From: a bacterium
Lineage (GTDB): Bacteria > Electryoneota > RPQS01
Direction: 5' to 3'
DNA length: 64,000 nucleotides
NCBI GenBank assembly: GCA_016721565.1
Contig: JADKHW010000001.1
Coordinates: 1-64,000, forward strand
A program made the translations under genes and the position numbers. A model generated the notes under the pieces. That model had not been told where the DNA came from. It saw only the letters and a program-made list of their open reading frames with translations, and did not search any database. Each line of letters starts with the position of its first letter. Within the stretch, counting starts at the first letter, position 1. Below, piece by piece: positions 37,767 through 44,772 of this stretch.

Positions 37767-38112
37767 GCCAATCACCGAGGATCAGCGCTACGCCAACAAA
37801 GATGGGTACCATTGCCATACCTCCGAGGTCATTGTCCCCATCGGCAGCCATACCGTACCAACAGAGCATTGCGATTCCGATTCCGAGGAAAACCAACCCC
37901 CGAACGTACGGACGACGTTTGCGCGACATACCGTCTTGGTAGTCCATAGGCACCGGGAGGCCTTTTTCCAAAGCCACCATCCTCTCCTCGTGGAGGAGTT
38001 TGACCCTCATTCTACGAGTTCGGTTGTCCATAATGACCACAATAAGGATCAGAAGCAGGAGTCCACTGACCGTCACAAGTCCAATCAGCGCGCCCATAAC
38101 ATCACTTAACAT
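37690..38112 (-). CDS. Small DUF6249-like two-region membrane protein
   Basis: This predicted inner-membrane protein has 140 residues. One helix at the N-terminus (IGLVTVSGLLLLILIVVIM) is followed by a basic cytosolic segment (DNRTRRMRVKLLHEERMVALEKGLPVP), the part shared with DUF6249-type proteins. Two more helices near residues 70-110 follow. ATG 38112 is chosen because AGGAG lies 7 bases upstream; a longer reading to 38160 has no such site. It sits just upstream of, and divergent from, an ECF sigma gene. In other genomes similar proteins are often next to sigma factors, so a functional tie is possible but unproven. Confidence 0.72.
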   Translation of the reverse strand: MLSDVMGALIGLVTVSGLLLLILIVVIMDNRTRRMRVKLLHEERMVALEKGLPVPMDYQDGMSRKRRPYVRGLVFLGIGIAMLCWYGMAADGDNDLGGMAMVPIFVGVALILGDWLNERRSAAKPKVETIDYATEPVKYP

Positions 38113-38281
38113 ATTAAATCTCCTAAGCTTGTGCCAATACCTGAATCCCATATTGGGCATCGGCGAACGTGCAGCAGTCCCTTTAGACGGGCCCCATTCG
38201 TAAGGTATGAGCAGAGGAACTTGGAGAAGGTTGCAACCTTGGACCGCATTGCCCCCTCAATCATTATAAAAAGGGGAATTG

Positions 38282-38866
38282 GTGTCAGCTCCGCCTTCAG
38301 ATGAACGGGACCTGCAGCTCGTCGAGCGGATTCGGGCGGGGGATCAAAGAGCCTTTGCAGAGCTAATTGACCAGTACAAGGGCATGGTACTGAACCTTGT
38401 CGCACGCATGTCGGGCAAGGTTGAGAATGCCGAGGACTTGGCTCAGGAGGTTTTTGTCAGGGTTTGGCGGGGGTTGCACAATTTTCGCGGCGATTGCAAG
38501 TTATCAACGTGGATTTACCGAATTGCCCTAAACCTCGCAATTGCGGAAAGTAAGACGGCCCGGTCAAGATCTCAGTTTTTGGATATTGATGACCCGACGG
38601 TCGAGCGTGGTCCGCACTTTGTAGAGAATGATGATAACCCCTATGGGGAAGAGGTTAGGTTAAAAGAGCAGATGCTGAGACTGCTGCCGGACATGCCGGA
38701 AAAGCACCGAACAGCCGTGGTACTGTTTTATTTGAAGCAACTTTCTTATAATGAGATTTCCGAAATTATGGACGTGCCCGTTGGAACGGTAAAGAGTTAC
38801 CTCTTCCGGGGAAAAGCATGGCTACGTGAGCAGTTATTTGGGGACAGTGTGGAGGATTTCGAATGA
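38282..38866 (+). CDS. ECF-family RNA polymerase sigma factor
   Basis: This extracytoplasmic-function sigma factor has 194 residues. Region 2 reads AEDLAQEVFVRVWRGLHNFRGDCKLSTWIYRIALNLA and region 4 reads YNEISEIMDVPVGTVKSYLFRGKAWL, joined by a linker of about 50 residues. GTG 38282 follows AAGGGG by 5 bases and is preferred to the adjacent TTG. The last codons overlap the anti-sigma gene by four bases (ATGA). Upstream, GGAACTT at 38216-38222 resembles an ECF-type -35 and a perfect palindrome AAGGTTGCAACCTT lies at 38227-38240, which may point to autoregulation. Confidence 0.93.
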   Translation: MSAPPSDERDLQLVERIRAGDQRAFAELIDQYKGMVLNLVARMSGKVENAEDLAQEVFVRVWRGLHNFRGDCKLSTWIYRIALNLAIAESKTARSRSQFLDIDDPTVERGPHFVENDDNPYGEEVRLKEQMLRLLPDMPEKHRTAVVLFYLKQLSYNEISEIMDVPVGTVKSYLFRGKAWLREQLFGDSVEDFE

Positions 38867-39369
38867 ATAACATGAATCAAGAACTAATTATCGAGCGTAT
38901 CTGTCGCCGCATTCACGGTGAAATGAAAACCGAAGAAGCGATGCAGTTTGACCTCGATCTGGAGTCGAATCCGCGACTCGCAAGAACATACCGTCAGATG
39001 TGCAAGCTGGATACAGGCCTTAGCCATCTGCCTGTGGAATGGCCGTCTCTGGATTTTACTGCGGCAGTGTTGAAGAAGACCAAACCACGTGTTGTAATTC
39101 TCCCAGCCAAGGAAAAGGCCTCTTGGTTGGACTGGGCAATGGGGTTGGCGCCAGCTTTTGCGTTGCTTGTCATTGCTTTAATTTGGGGCCAGGATCTTTG
39201 GGGCCGAGCAGTTTGGGAAATGTCAGAAAGTGCGGGTTGGCTGGATCACACGCTTGGAACACAGCTATTCGCTAATCAGCCGTTTCTTTTGCTTGGAGCA
39301 TTGATACCGATAGCTATTCTGGGTGTGGCCTATGCAATTTTGCACGAGAATTACCGAGCGGAAGCGTAG
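38863..39369 (+). CDS. Putative anti-sigma factor with two membrane helices
   Basis: This 168-residue protein is encoded in ATGA overlap with the ECF sigma gene. It has a short acidic-basic cytosolic domain (residues 1-80, with RRIHGEMKTEEAMQFDLDLESNPRLARTY, reminiscent of anti-sigma N-termini) and two membrane helices near residues 88-112 and 140-160. It lacks the HxxxCxxC zinc motif, so it is not a ZAS-type anti-sigma. The assignment rests on context and topology. The predicted role is to hold the sigma factor at the membrane until an envelope signal arrives. A terminator follows at 39391. Confidence 0.72.
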   Translation: MNNMNQELIIERICRRIHGEMKTEEAMQFDLDLESNPRLARTYRQMCKLDTGLSHLPVEWPSLDFTAAVLKKTKPRVVILPAKEKASWLDWAMGLAPAFALLVIALIWGQDLWGRAVWEMSESAGWLDHTLGTQLFANQPFLLLGALIPIAILGVAYAILHENYRAEA

Positions 39370-39390
39370 AATTTAGAGTGGTTTGAAATG

Positions 39391-39420
39391 GAAAGGCGGC
39401 TTCTGGCCGCCTTTCTTATT
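39391..39420 (+). terminator. Rho-independent terminator after the sigma/anti-sigma pair
   Basis: A perfect 10-pair stem (GAAAGGCGGC / GCCGCCTTTC, loop TTCTG) is followed by TTATT, 22 bases past the anti-sigma stop. Confidence 0.88.
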
Positions 39421-39429
39421 AGTCAGAAT

Positions 39430-39458
39430 TTGACAACTTCTATATAAATCAGTACATT
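39430..39458 (+). promoter_or_regulatory. Promoter of the duplicated Cys-motif protein gene
   Basis: TTGACA (39430-39435), a 17-base spacer and TACATT (39453-39458) form a strong promoter. The palindrome TAGTGCACTA (39458-39467) overlaps the predicted initiation site and is a possible operator. Confidence 0.68.
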
Positions 39459-39537
39459 AGTGCACTATAGGAACTGATGGGGGATTCCTGAGTTAGTATT
39501 ACGAAGCGCCGTAACCAACATAGGAAATGAGGGAACG

Positions 39538-40086
39538 ATGAAGAAGTTCATGGTCCTGCTGATGCTCGTGATGATTGCACTGCCGGTCTTGGCCGAAGAT
39601 CAGGCAATTGTCCAGCCGGCGGCGGATGATGTTCAACTGGGTACTTTGCATGCTTTGAATAACGTGTATGCGGTCAAGGATGAGCACAAAACCGCACTTT
39701 GTGCTTGTGGCAAGGAGTTCGAGGTAACTGCCGAGACAGCCAGCATGAACATCCACGGCTTGGTAATGTACGCGTGTGGTCCGGACTGCGCCGCCAAGAT
39801 GAAAAACGCGAGCGCCGAAGAGATGATCAAGGCCATTACCGATTGGGAAAAGGCCTTTGCCGCCAAGGATATGGCTTCAAACTGTATGATGCAGGACGGC
39901 AAGAAGATGGCGACTTGCGCGTGCGGCGGTGTCTTTGAAGTCGGTGCAAAGACTCCCTGCGTGGTCGAAAACGGCATGAAGCTGAACGCCTGTTGCGACG
40001 GCTGCACCGAGCACGTCATGAAGGCAAGCCCCGAAGAGCGCGCCGGAATGATGAAGAAGGCAATGTATTCGTCTGAGAAGAAGTAG
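39538..40086 (+). CDS. Exported protein with duplicated CxC-x22-CxxxC metal-site motif
   Basis: This exported protein has 182 residues, with a signal peptide ending VLPVLAE. It carries two copies of one motif. Cys55, 57, 80 and 84 (CACGKEFEV ... YACGPDC) recur as Cys127, 129, 152 and 156 (CACGGVFEV ... NACCDGC), each shifted by exactly 72 residues. Four Cys in a CxC-x22-CxxxC pattern resemble TRASH-like or zinc-ribbon sites for heavy metals. Each half continues with a Lys/Met-rich helix (MKNASAEEMIK; MKASPEERAGMMK). It stands alone between a promoter and a strong terminator. Metal binding or periplasmic metal sensing is inferred; no known family was recognised with confidence. Confidence 0.75.
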   Translation: MKKFMVLLMLVMIALPVLAEDQAIVQPAADDVQLGTLHALNNVYAVKDEHKTALCACGKEFEVTAETASMNIHGLVMYACGPDCAAKMKNASAEEMIKAITDWEKAFAAKDMASNCMMQDGKKMATCACGGVFEVGAKTPCVVENGMKLNACCDGCTEHVMKASPEERAGMMKKAMYSSEKK

Positions 40087-40107
40087 ACTCGGATTTTCCG
40101 GGATTAG

Positions 40108-40136
40108 GGGCCGCCTGTGGGCGGCCCTTTTTGTTT
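40108..40136 (+). terminator. Rho-independent terminator after the Cys-motif protein gene
   Basis: A perfect 8-pair GC stem (GGGCCGCC / GGCGGCCC, loop TGTG) runs into TTTTTGTTT, 22 bases past the stop at 40086. Confidence 0.93.
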
Positions 40137-40144
40137 GGAAACTA

Positions 40145-40173
40145 TTGAGTTTTGGGGCGGGATTGGGTAGATT
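40145..40173 (+). promoter_or_regulatory. Promoter of the Wzi-like/SDR/selenoprotein unit
   Basis: TTGAGT (40145-40150), 17 bases and TAGATT (40168-40173) lie right before the ATG at 40180. The predicted transcription start coincides with the start codon, so the mRNA may be leaderless or nearly so. The GGGGAT before the ATG would then not be transcribed. Confidence 0.5.
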
Positions 40174-40179
40174 GGGGAT

Positions 40180-40650
40180 ATGAAAATACTGACGCTCACT
40201 TTGCTACTTGCCGGGTTGTCAATCGCGCAAGAAATGTCCAACAGTAGATCCCCTGCCGGGCCTGTCTTCCATTCACTTGTGAGCCGACATGACTTCGCAT
40301 GGATAAATGGATACTATGAGAATTTCATCGAGCGGGTTGAGACAAATTCTCATCGGGACTTGCGTACTTCAATCAAGCCCCAAACGAGATGTGCACTTTT
40401 AAGCACATCGGCCTATTGGCCGAATTGGCTTAGCGGTGGAAGAGAGATTGGTAGATATGCGGGCGAACTATCGGCAAGAGCACAAGTCATAAGCGGATCG
40501 AGTCAAAATGAAAACGCGATTCGCGTGTTGATGAAGTTCGTCACTGGCCGCCCTGCTTGGGAAAACTATTTCAAGATGGCTACGATTTCTATTCCTACGG
40601 CGACACCTATTCGAAATTCGCTTTTTCCTTCCAACCCGTCTATGGCCTAA
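40180..40650 (+). CDS. Wzi-like outer-membrane protein, N-terminal part
   Basis: This is the first part of a split gene. It has a signal peptide (MKILTLTLLLAGLSIAQ) and then a soluble stretch (HDFAWINGYYENFIERVE) like the helical start of capsule-assembly Wzi-family proteins. The frame that encodes the barrel (40557-41879) is open upstream to about 40508. One extra A in AAAA at 40511-40514 would join the two parts through NEKRDSRVDEV. The last ~45 residues of this ORF as written are therefore probably out of frame. Other small errors in this 5' part cannot be excluded, since the N-terminal match is weak. Confidence 0.65.
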   Translation: MKILTLTLLLAGLSIAQEMSNSRSPAGPVFHSLVSRHDFAWINGYYENFIERVETNSHRDLRTSIKPQTRCALLSTSAYWPNWLSGGREIGRYAGELSARAQVISGSSQNENAIRVLMKFVTGRPAWENYFKMATISIPTATPIRNSLFPSNPSMA

Positions 40651-41879
40651 AAGTAATTGAGACTGACGACGAGCGCGGTAAGATATCACAGTTCACAGGT
40701 GGATTTCGAGTCGAAGCTGGATATGATGCGCGGCTATATGGAATGGTGGATTTTCGAGATATTACAGAAGCGGGGAATGGACCATATAGCAGTCGTGCCA
40801 CTCTTTATGAAGACAATGTGCCGAATGCCGAATTGAAAGGCGAAGCTGGGACGTCTTACGATATCTCTGAATCTATCCTGCAATATTACGGAAAGAATCT
40901 TGCTATTTCGGCGGGACGCGGACGTCACAAATGGGGACCCGGATACTTCGGCGGATTGCTTTTGAATAGCTACGCTCCGCCGTTTGACTATGCACGGTTT
41001 GATGCAAATTTCAGCCGCGTGAACTATACGTTCTTGCACGGGTTTTTGGAGTCTATCACTCCGGCTGACACGCTTTATACAAACCCTGACGGGCGCCCGC
41101 GCACAATTAACGCGCAGAAGTTTCTGTCAGCTCAAAGGATCGAGGTTTCTCCAAGAAACAATGTGTTGGTCGCCTTTTCACAGGCGGTTGTTTACGGTGA
41201 TCGCGGCCTGCAATTGGGCTATTTGACTCCTTTGAATTTCTTGTATAGCGTGCAGCATTCAAATGACGATAAAGACAATTTGATGCTCTCATTCGACGGA
41301 AAGTGGCGGCCCACTTCGGGGTTAAAACTCTACGGCGAATTGCTGTTGGACGACGTGCTGGTCAGCGATTTGTTTCAGGGGACGGGAAACAGCAAAAACG
41401 CCTATACGGTGGGGGTGCACGGAATTGTACCGAAGCCATTCTGGGAGAAGTTTGACGCGAGAGTTGAATACACCAAGATCAGACCGTTTGTTTACTCACA
41501 TTTCTTTGAGGTGAATACCTACTCGCACTGGACTTCGCCGTTGGGGTATACGCGCGAGCCGAACAGCGAGTTTATTAATTTGCGGCTGGGAGCCTCATTC
41601 TATCCTCTGTATCTTTCAGTCGGATACGAAAGACAGAATCACGGTGCGAACACGGAAACTGAAAACGTCGGCGGCTCAATCTACGAGACAAACTACGAAG
41701 GCAACAACGAGAATTTTCCGTTCTTGGCGGGCAGGTTTGAGCATACTGACAAGATTAATTTCAGTGCACGCTATGAAGTCTTGCCAAATCTGAATTTGCT
41801 GTTTGAGATAGTCGCAATTTCCAAGAGCCGCGTGCCAGATCGAACAGAATGGAAAGCAGGCTTCGGTTGGAATCTTTAG
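40557..41879 (+). CDS. Wzi-like outer-membrane beta-barrel protein, C-terminal part
   Basis: This is the main part of an outer-membrane protein with regular amphipathic beta strands and aromatic girdles (FSFQPVYGLKV, GGFRVEAGYDARLYGMVDF, SAGRGRHKWGPGYFGGLLL, LNLLFEIVAIS). It ends in the motif WKAGFGWNL, an aromatic-rich C-terminal strand. The K/R-WGPG motif and the 'F.....P..G' start resemble the capsule-assembly Wzi family, which anchors group 1 capsule in E. coli. Assignment to that family is likely but not certain. The stop (TAG 41877-41879) overlaps the next gene's GTG by one base. Confidence 0.75.
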   Translation: MGKLFQDGYDFYSYGDTYSKFAFSFQPVYGLKVIETDDERGKISQFTGGFRVEAGYDARLYGMVDFRDITEAGNGPYSSRATLYEDNVPNAELKGEAGTSYDISESILQYYGKNLAISAGRGRHKWGPGYFGGLLLNSYAPPFDYARFDANFSRVNYTFLHGFLESITPADTLYTNPDGRPRTINAQKFLSAQRIEVSPRNNVLVAFSQAVVYGDRGLQLGYLTPLNFLYSVQHSNDDKDNLMLSFDGKWRPTSGLKLYGELLLDDVLVSDLFQGTGNSKNAYTVGVHGIVPKPFWEKFDARVEYTKIRPFVYSHFFEVNTYSHWTSPLGYTREPNSEFINLRLGASFYPLYLSVGYERQNHGANTETENVGGSIYETNYEGNNENFPFLAGRFEHTDKINFSARYEVLPNLNLLFEIVAISKSRVPDRTEWKAGFGWNL

Positions 41880-42541
41880 TGCACTACGCACCTGCGACAC
41901 TCATCGTGGGTGTATCGGGTGATTTGCTCGAAGTGGGTCGAGCGCTTGGTCGTAACGGTGAGAAGATTGGCTTACTTTCGCGCAATGCACAATTGCTCAA
42001 TCGCTACAAGGAACGGCTGGAAGAGTTTGGAGTAGAGTGTCAAGCTTTCGTGGTGGATGTCACGGAATCCCACGGAGTTCTGAGCGCAATTATGAAGTTC
42101 AGCGAGTGGTCGCCGCGAGTGGATCGCATGATCTACAATGTTGGCGTGCTCTCGAACGAGCGAGCTGAAAATGTCACCGAAGGTGAATTGGCACGCGTGA
42201 TGGGAGCAAATTTTTTTGGTTTCGTCAACTGCTTCCAATTGATTCAGCCGATGTTCCAACGCTTGGGACATGGTCACGCTGTTGTGATGTCCAGTGCCGC
42301 CGCAATGAATCCTGACGATCAGCCCGTAGCCTATGCGGCAAGCAAAGCGTCCCTGCGTATCTTCTTGAAGGCGTTGCGCCGTGAACTGGCAGGCAAACAA
42401 ATTACTTTGACCGAGCTTTTTCTCGGGCAGGTCAAGGTTGGCGAGGAGGGACGTGACCTCACATGTGAGGAAATTGTCGAAGGATTGATGCGGGTTCTCG
42501 TTGACAAACCGGACGAGTTTCTGGTAGGGCAACGCCCGTGA
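41879..42541 (+). CDS. SDR-family protein with altered cofactor motif
   Basis: This is a short-chain dehydrogenase/reductase-like protein of 220 residues. The Rossmann fold and the catalytic Ser (VVMSSAAAMNP) and Tyr-x-x-x-Lys (YAASKAS) are present. The glycine-rich TGxxxGxG motif is changed to VGVSGDLLEVGRAL, so cofactor binding may differ. The NNAG-type segment reads YNVGVLS. GTG 41879 is taken as start; it overlaps the previous stop and has GGA 7 bases upstream. The selenoprotein gene follows 28 bases after the stop. The substrate cannot be predicted. Confidence 0.8.
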   Translation: MHYAPATLIVGVSGDLLEVGRALGRNGEKIGLLSRNAQLLNRYKERLEEFGVECQAFVVDVTESHGVLSAIMKFSEWSPRVDRMIYNVGVLSNERAENVTEGELARVMGANFFGFVNCFQLIQPMFQRLGHGHAVVMSSAAAMNPDDQPVAYAASKASLRIFLKALRRELAGKQITLTELFLGQVKVGEEGRDLTCEEIVEGLMRVLVDKPDEFLVGQRP

Positions 42542-42569
42542 AAGCGAAATCTTTAATTTAGAGGATACG

Positions 42570-42791
42570 ATGAACTGGTCAATTGAATACTGTGTTCAGT
42601 GAAACTACGGACCACGAGCGGCCAGTTTGGCCGAATATATGAAAAAACAAGGATTTCCAGAACCAGAGCGAATACCATCGAGCGGAGGTGTGTTTGAGGT
42701 GCGCAAGGATGGTATCCTCCTTTTCTCTAAAATGCGCGAACATAGATTCCCTGATCATGCAGAAGTCCTTAATTTGATAAAAGATAAGTAA
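42570..42791 (+). CDS. SelW/Rdx-family selenoprotein (in-frame UGA = Sec11)
   Basis: This small thioredoxin-like redox protein has 73 residues and is not seen by normal ORF calling because its codon 11 is TGA (42600-42602). Read through, the N-terminus is MNWSIEYCVQU and the next stretch NYGPRAASLAEYM, then SSGGVFEVRKDGILLFSK and HRFPDHAEVLNLIKDK. These are the hallmarks of the SelW/SelT/SelH (Rdx) family: beta-strand, CxxU/CxxC, helix, GG.FEV..G, and FP. Bacterial relatives have C or U at this exact place. AGAGG lies 5 bases before ATG 42570, and the TAA at 42789 ends the frame at the family's usual length. A SECIS-like hairpin follows the TGA. The gene is 28 bases after the SDR gene and probably co-transcribed. 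Sec machinery genes are not in the window. Confidence 0.87.
42600..42633 (+). promoter_or_regulatory. Bacterial SECIS-like element after the UGA codon
   Basis: Bacterial SECIS elements are stem-loops inside the coding region just downstream of the Sec UGA, with a G near the start of the apical loop that SelB reads. Here the UGA is 42600-42602, and CGGCCA (42619-42624), loop GTT, TGGCCG (42628-42633) form a perfect 6-pair stem. The loop begins with G and lies 22 bases after the UGA. Spacing, stem length and loop G all fit the known pattern. Confidence 0.75.
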
Positions 42792-42834
42792 GCGGATATG
42801 GCAGGATTTTTGTTAGAGATAGTGTCAGGAATGA

Positions 42835-42863
42835 TTGACATTGCATGAGTTGCACACTATATT
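42835..42863 (+). promoter_or_regulatory. Near-consensus sigma-70 promoter
   Basis: TTGACA (42835-42840), a 17-base spacer and TATATT (42858-42863) make the strongest promoter in the window. Initiation near 42870 leaves a leader of about 125 bases before the secreted-protein gene at 42995. That leader carries no gene. Confidence 0.72.
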
Positions 42864-42994
42864 GTAATCGAAACCGTGTATTGCGCACGGATGTTGGTAT
42901 TTGTGAAGCACCTCAGTTATTGTAGATCACCGAAGAACAGAAGGTTACACCACTTTTGCTGGAATCACTCGGCAACCAGATAGGACATTCCGCC

Positions 42995-44620
42995 ATGAGA
43001 ATGAACTACACTAAGTGGATACTACTGTGTATGGCAATCGCATCCATTGCGATCGCCGGAGTGATCCGTGTGCCCGGCGGCCCAGTAACGGGCAAGTGGC
43101 TCTCGGGAGACTCCGTGATTGTGGAAGCCGGAGCATACGTTCCAGTGGACGGTGAACTTGGCATCGAAGGCGGTGTGGGAATCTACTTTGAGGGCGTTGG
43201 GCGCTTTGAGGTTGAAGGGAGCATCTCGGTTGAAGGGAACGCCCTTCAGCCCGTGAATATTTACGCGGTTGACGGATGGCGCGGTATTCGTTTGAGCGGC
43301 AGTGCTTGGAATCGAATGAGTTTTGTCAATATCCTGAGTGATTTTGGCTTGCCGCGTCAATGTGTGGAATTGCGTGACGGAGGCTTGGACATTCGGAATT
43401 GTAATTTCTCCGCTGCCGAAAATTGCCTTCGAGTGATCGGAGGTGAGTTGCATGCCATTGAAAACGCCTTTCTCACTAACAAGCTCTATTCAAAGGTTGT
43501 TGAACTAAGTGGGATGGTCGGTTTTCCCTCGGAAGACTGTGAATTCGCTCCTGGAAATGTCTTTAGAGACAATTTCTTGAAGTGCGATGTCGCGCCGCTT
43601 CAGCCGGGTGATCCGGTTGACCCGTTTTCAGTGACGTCTGGTTTGTGGGTGGAGTACTGTACAAACATCTGTATGAATTCGAATGAGGTTACCGTTCGTG
43701 CGCCGTTAACTGTAGTCGGTGTCCGGTTCGGGAATACGCCGGATTTTGGCGATCAGTCGTGGGACTTGGACCAAACAGTAGTATATGCAGAGAGCTTCAC
43801 TCAGATGGCGATCGGGGTTTTGAATGAAGTGAACGGTGACTTGGATGTCTCTCAGATGACAATAACTGTTCGCGGTGCAGAAGGCTATTCTTCAAGCTGC
43901 TTCTTTGCGGCGCGCACGGCCTATATTCGTGTCAACTCAACGACGACGATTATGGGTAGCCCGCTTGATATCTTCTTTAACACGAGCGGTGCGGGCCGTA
44001 TTGATGCAAATTATCTGCTCAAGTGGGCGGAGGCAGGATCTTCGTTGTTGGATGAAGATCCGTCGGTGCCGCCACTTGCGTCGAGCGAAATGTTAACGTC
44101 ATTTGACAATCTTTCGGTGAATCTCGGTGATTCAATCTGGGAAGAGAACCCACAATTTGCGATGAATGGAACGTGGGGCAATTGGAACAATCGGGTTGAA
44201 ATCGCCGCTTTCTTTGCGCTGACGCGTTTCTCCCCATGTATTGATCGTGGAGATCCCGACTTAGGTAATGATCCGGACAATACAAGGTTGGATATCGGTC
44301 GGTTCTATTTTGACCAGACGTCAAGCCCCGTAGATCCGCGCCCTGGTGTTGTGGGCAATTCGAGTATGCTACCGGCCTATCCGAATCCGTTTAACCCCAA
44401 TACCATTCTGCCGATAGAAGTTGCTGGTCCGGGATTGCTGAAGGTAACGGTGTGGGATGTGCTTGGCCGAATAGTGTGGGAGGCAAACCAGCCGGTCTAC
44501 GGCGCTGGCTTGCAAAATGTGCACTTCAAAGCCTCTGGTCTCGCTTCCGGGACATACATTGCACAGGCTGAGTTCGATGGCCAGATTGTTGGCAATCAGC
44601 AGTTATCGTTGATAAAGTAG
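42995..44620 (+). CDS. Secreted beta-rich protein with type IX sorting tail
   Basis: This exported protein of 541 residues has a signal peptide (KWILLCMAIASIAIAG). The body begins with short periodic strands typical of parallel beta-helices (GELGIEGGVGIYFEGVG, FEVEGSISVEGNALQPVNI, GGLDIRNCNFSAAENCL). A region with paired Cys follows (CEF...KC, YCTNICMNSNEV). The end is a canonical type IX tail ([42 protein letters not shown]). ATG 42995 has AGGA upstream; an ATG two codons later is equally possible. No enzymatic residues are evident. It is a single-gene unit between the promoter at 42835 and the terminator at 44640. Confidence 0.8.
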   Translation: MRMNYTKWILLCMAIASIAIAGVIRVPGGPVTGKWLSGDSVIVEAGAYVPVDGELGIEGGVGIYFEGVGRFEVEGSISVEGNALQPVNIYAVDGWRGIRLSGSAWNRMSFVNILSDFGLPRQCVELRDGGLDIRNCNFSAAENCLRVIGGELHAIENAFLTNKLYSKVVELSGMVGFPSEDCEFAPGNVFRDNFLKCDVAPLQPGDPVDPFSVTSGLWVEYCTNICMNSNEVTVRAPLTVVGVRFGNTPDFGDQSWDLDQTVVYAESFTQMAIGVLNEVNGDLDVSQMTITVRGAEGYSSSCFFAARTAYIRVNSTTTIMGSPLDIFFNTSGAGRIDANYLLKWAEAGSSLLDEDPSVPPLASSEMLTSFDNLSVNLGDSIWEENPQFAMNGTWGNWNNRVEIAAFFALTRFSPCIDRGDPDLGNDPDNTRLDIGRFYFDQTSSPVDPRPGVVGNSSMLPAYPNPFNPNTILPIEVAGPGLLKVTVWDVLGRIVWEANQPVYGAGLQNVHFKASGLASGTYIAQAEFDGQIVGNQQLSLIK

Positions 44621-44639
44621 TGCGAAACAAAGATTTTGT

Positions 44640-44676
44640 AAGGGTCGTTAGGAAACCTAACGACCCTTTTTCTTTT
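44640..44676 (+). terminator. Rho-independent terminator after the beta-rich exoprotein
   Basis: A perfect 13-pair stem (AAGGGTCGTTAGG / CCTAACGACCCTT, loop AAA) is followed by TTTCTTTT, 20 bases after the stop. Confidence 0.93.
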
Positions 44677-44687
44677 ATCTAAGAATA

Positions 44688-44739
44688 GTGCACGAAGAGT
44701 GCACAATCACTTGACATGCGCGCAAATTGTCAATACCTT
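44688..44739 (+). promoter_or_regulatory. Promoter with paired GTGCAC sites upstream
   Basis: TTGACA (44711-44716), 17 bases and TACCTT (44734-44739) precede the lipoprotein gene. Two GTGCAC palindromes (44688-44693 and 44699-44704) lie 11 bases apart, about one helical turn, just upstream of the -35. They could be an activator site. Initiation near 44746 would fall at the ATG at 44745. Confidence 0.5.
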
Positions 44740-44772
44740 CAAGTATGAAAGAGTTGCTTTACACTTTTCGCT

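Noticed and set aside
38239..38275. TTGGAC ... TATAAA as a sigma-70 promoter of the ECF gene
   Set aside because: The spacer is about 20 bases, too long compared with the 17 bases seen at the other sites.
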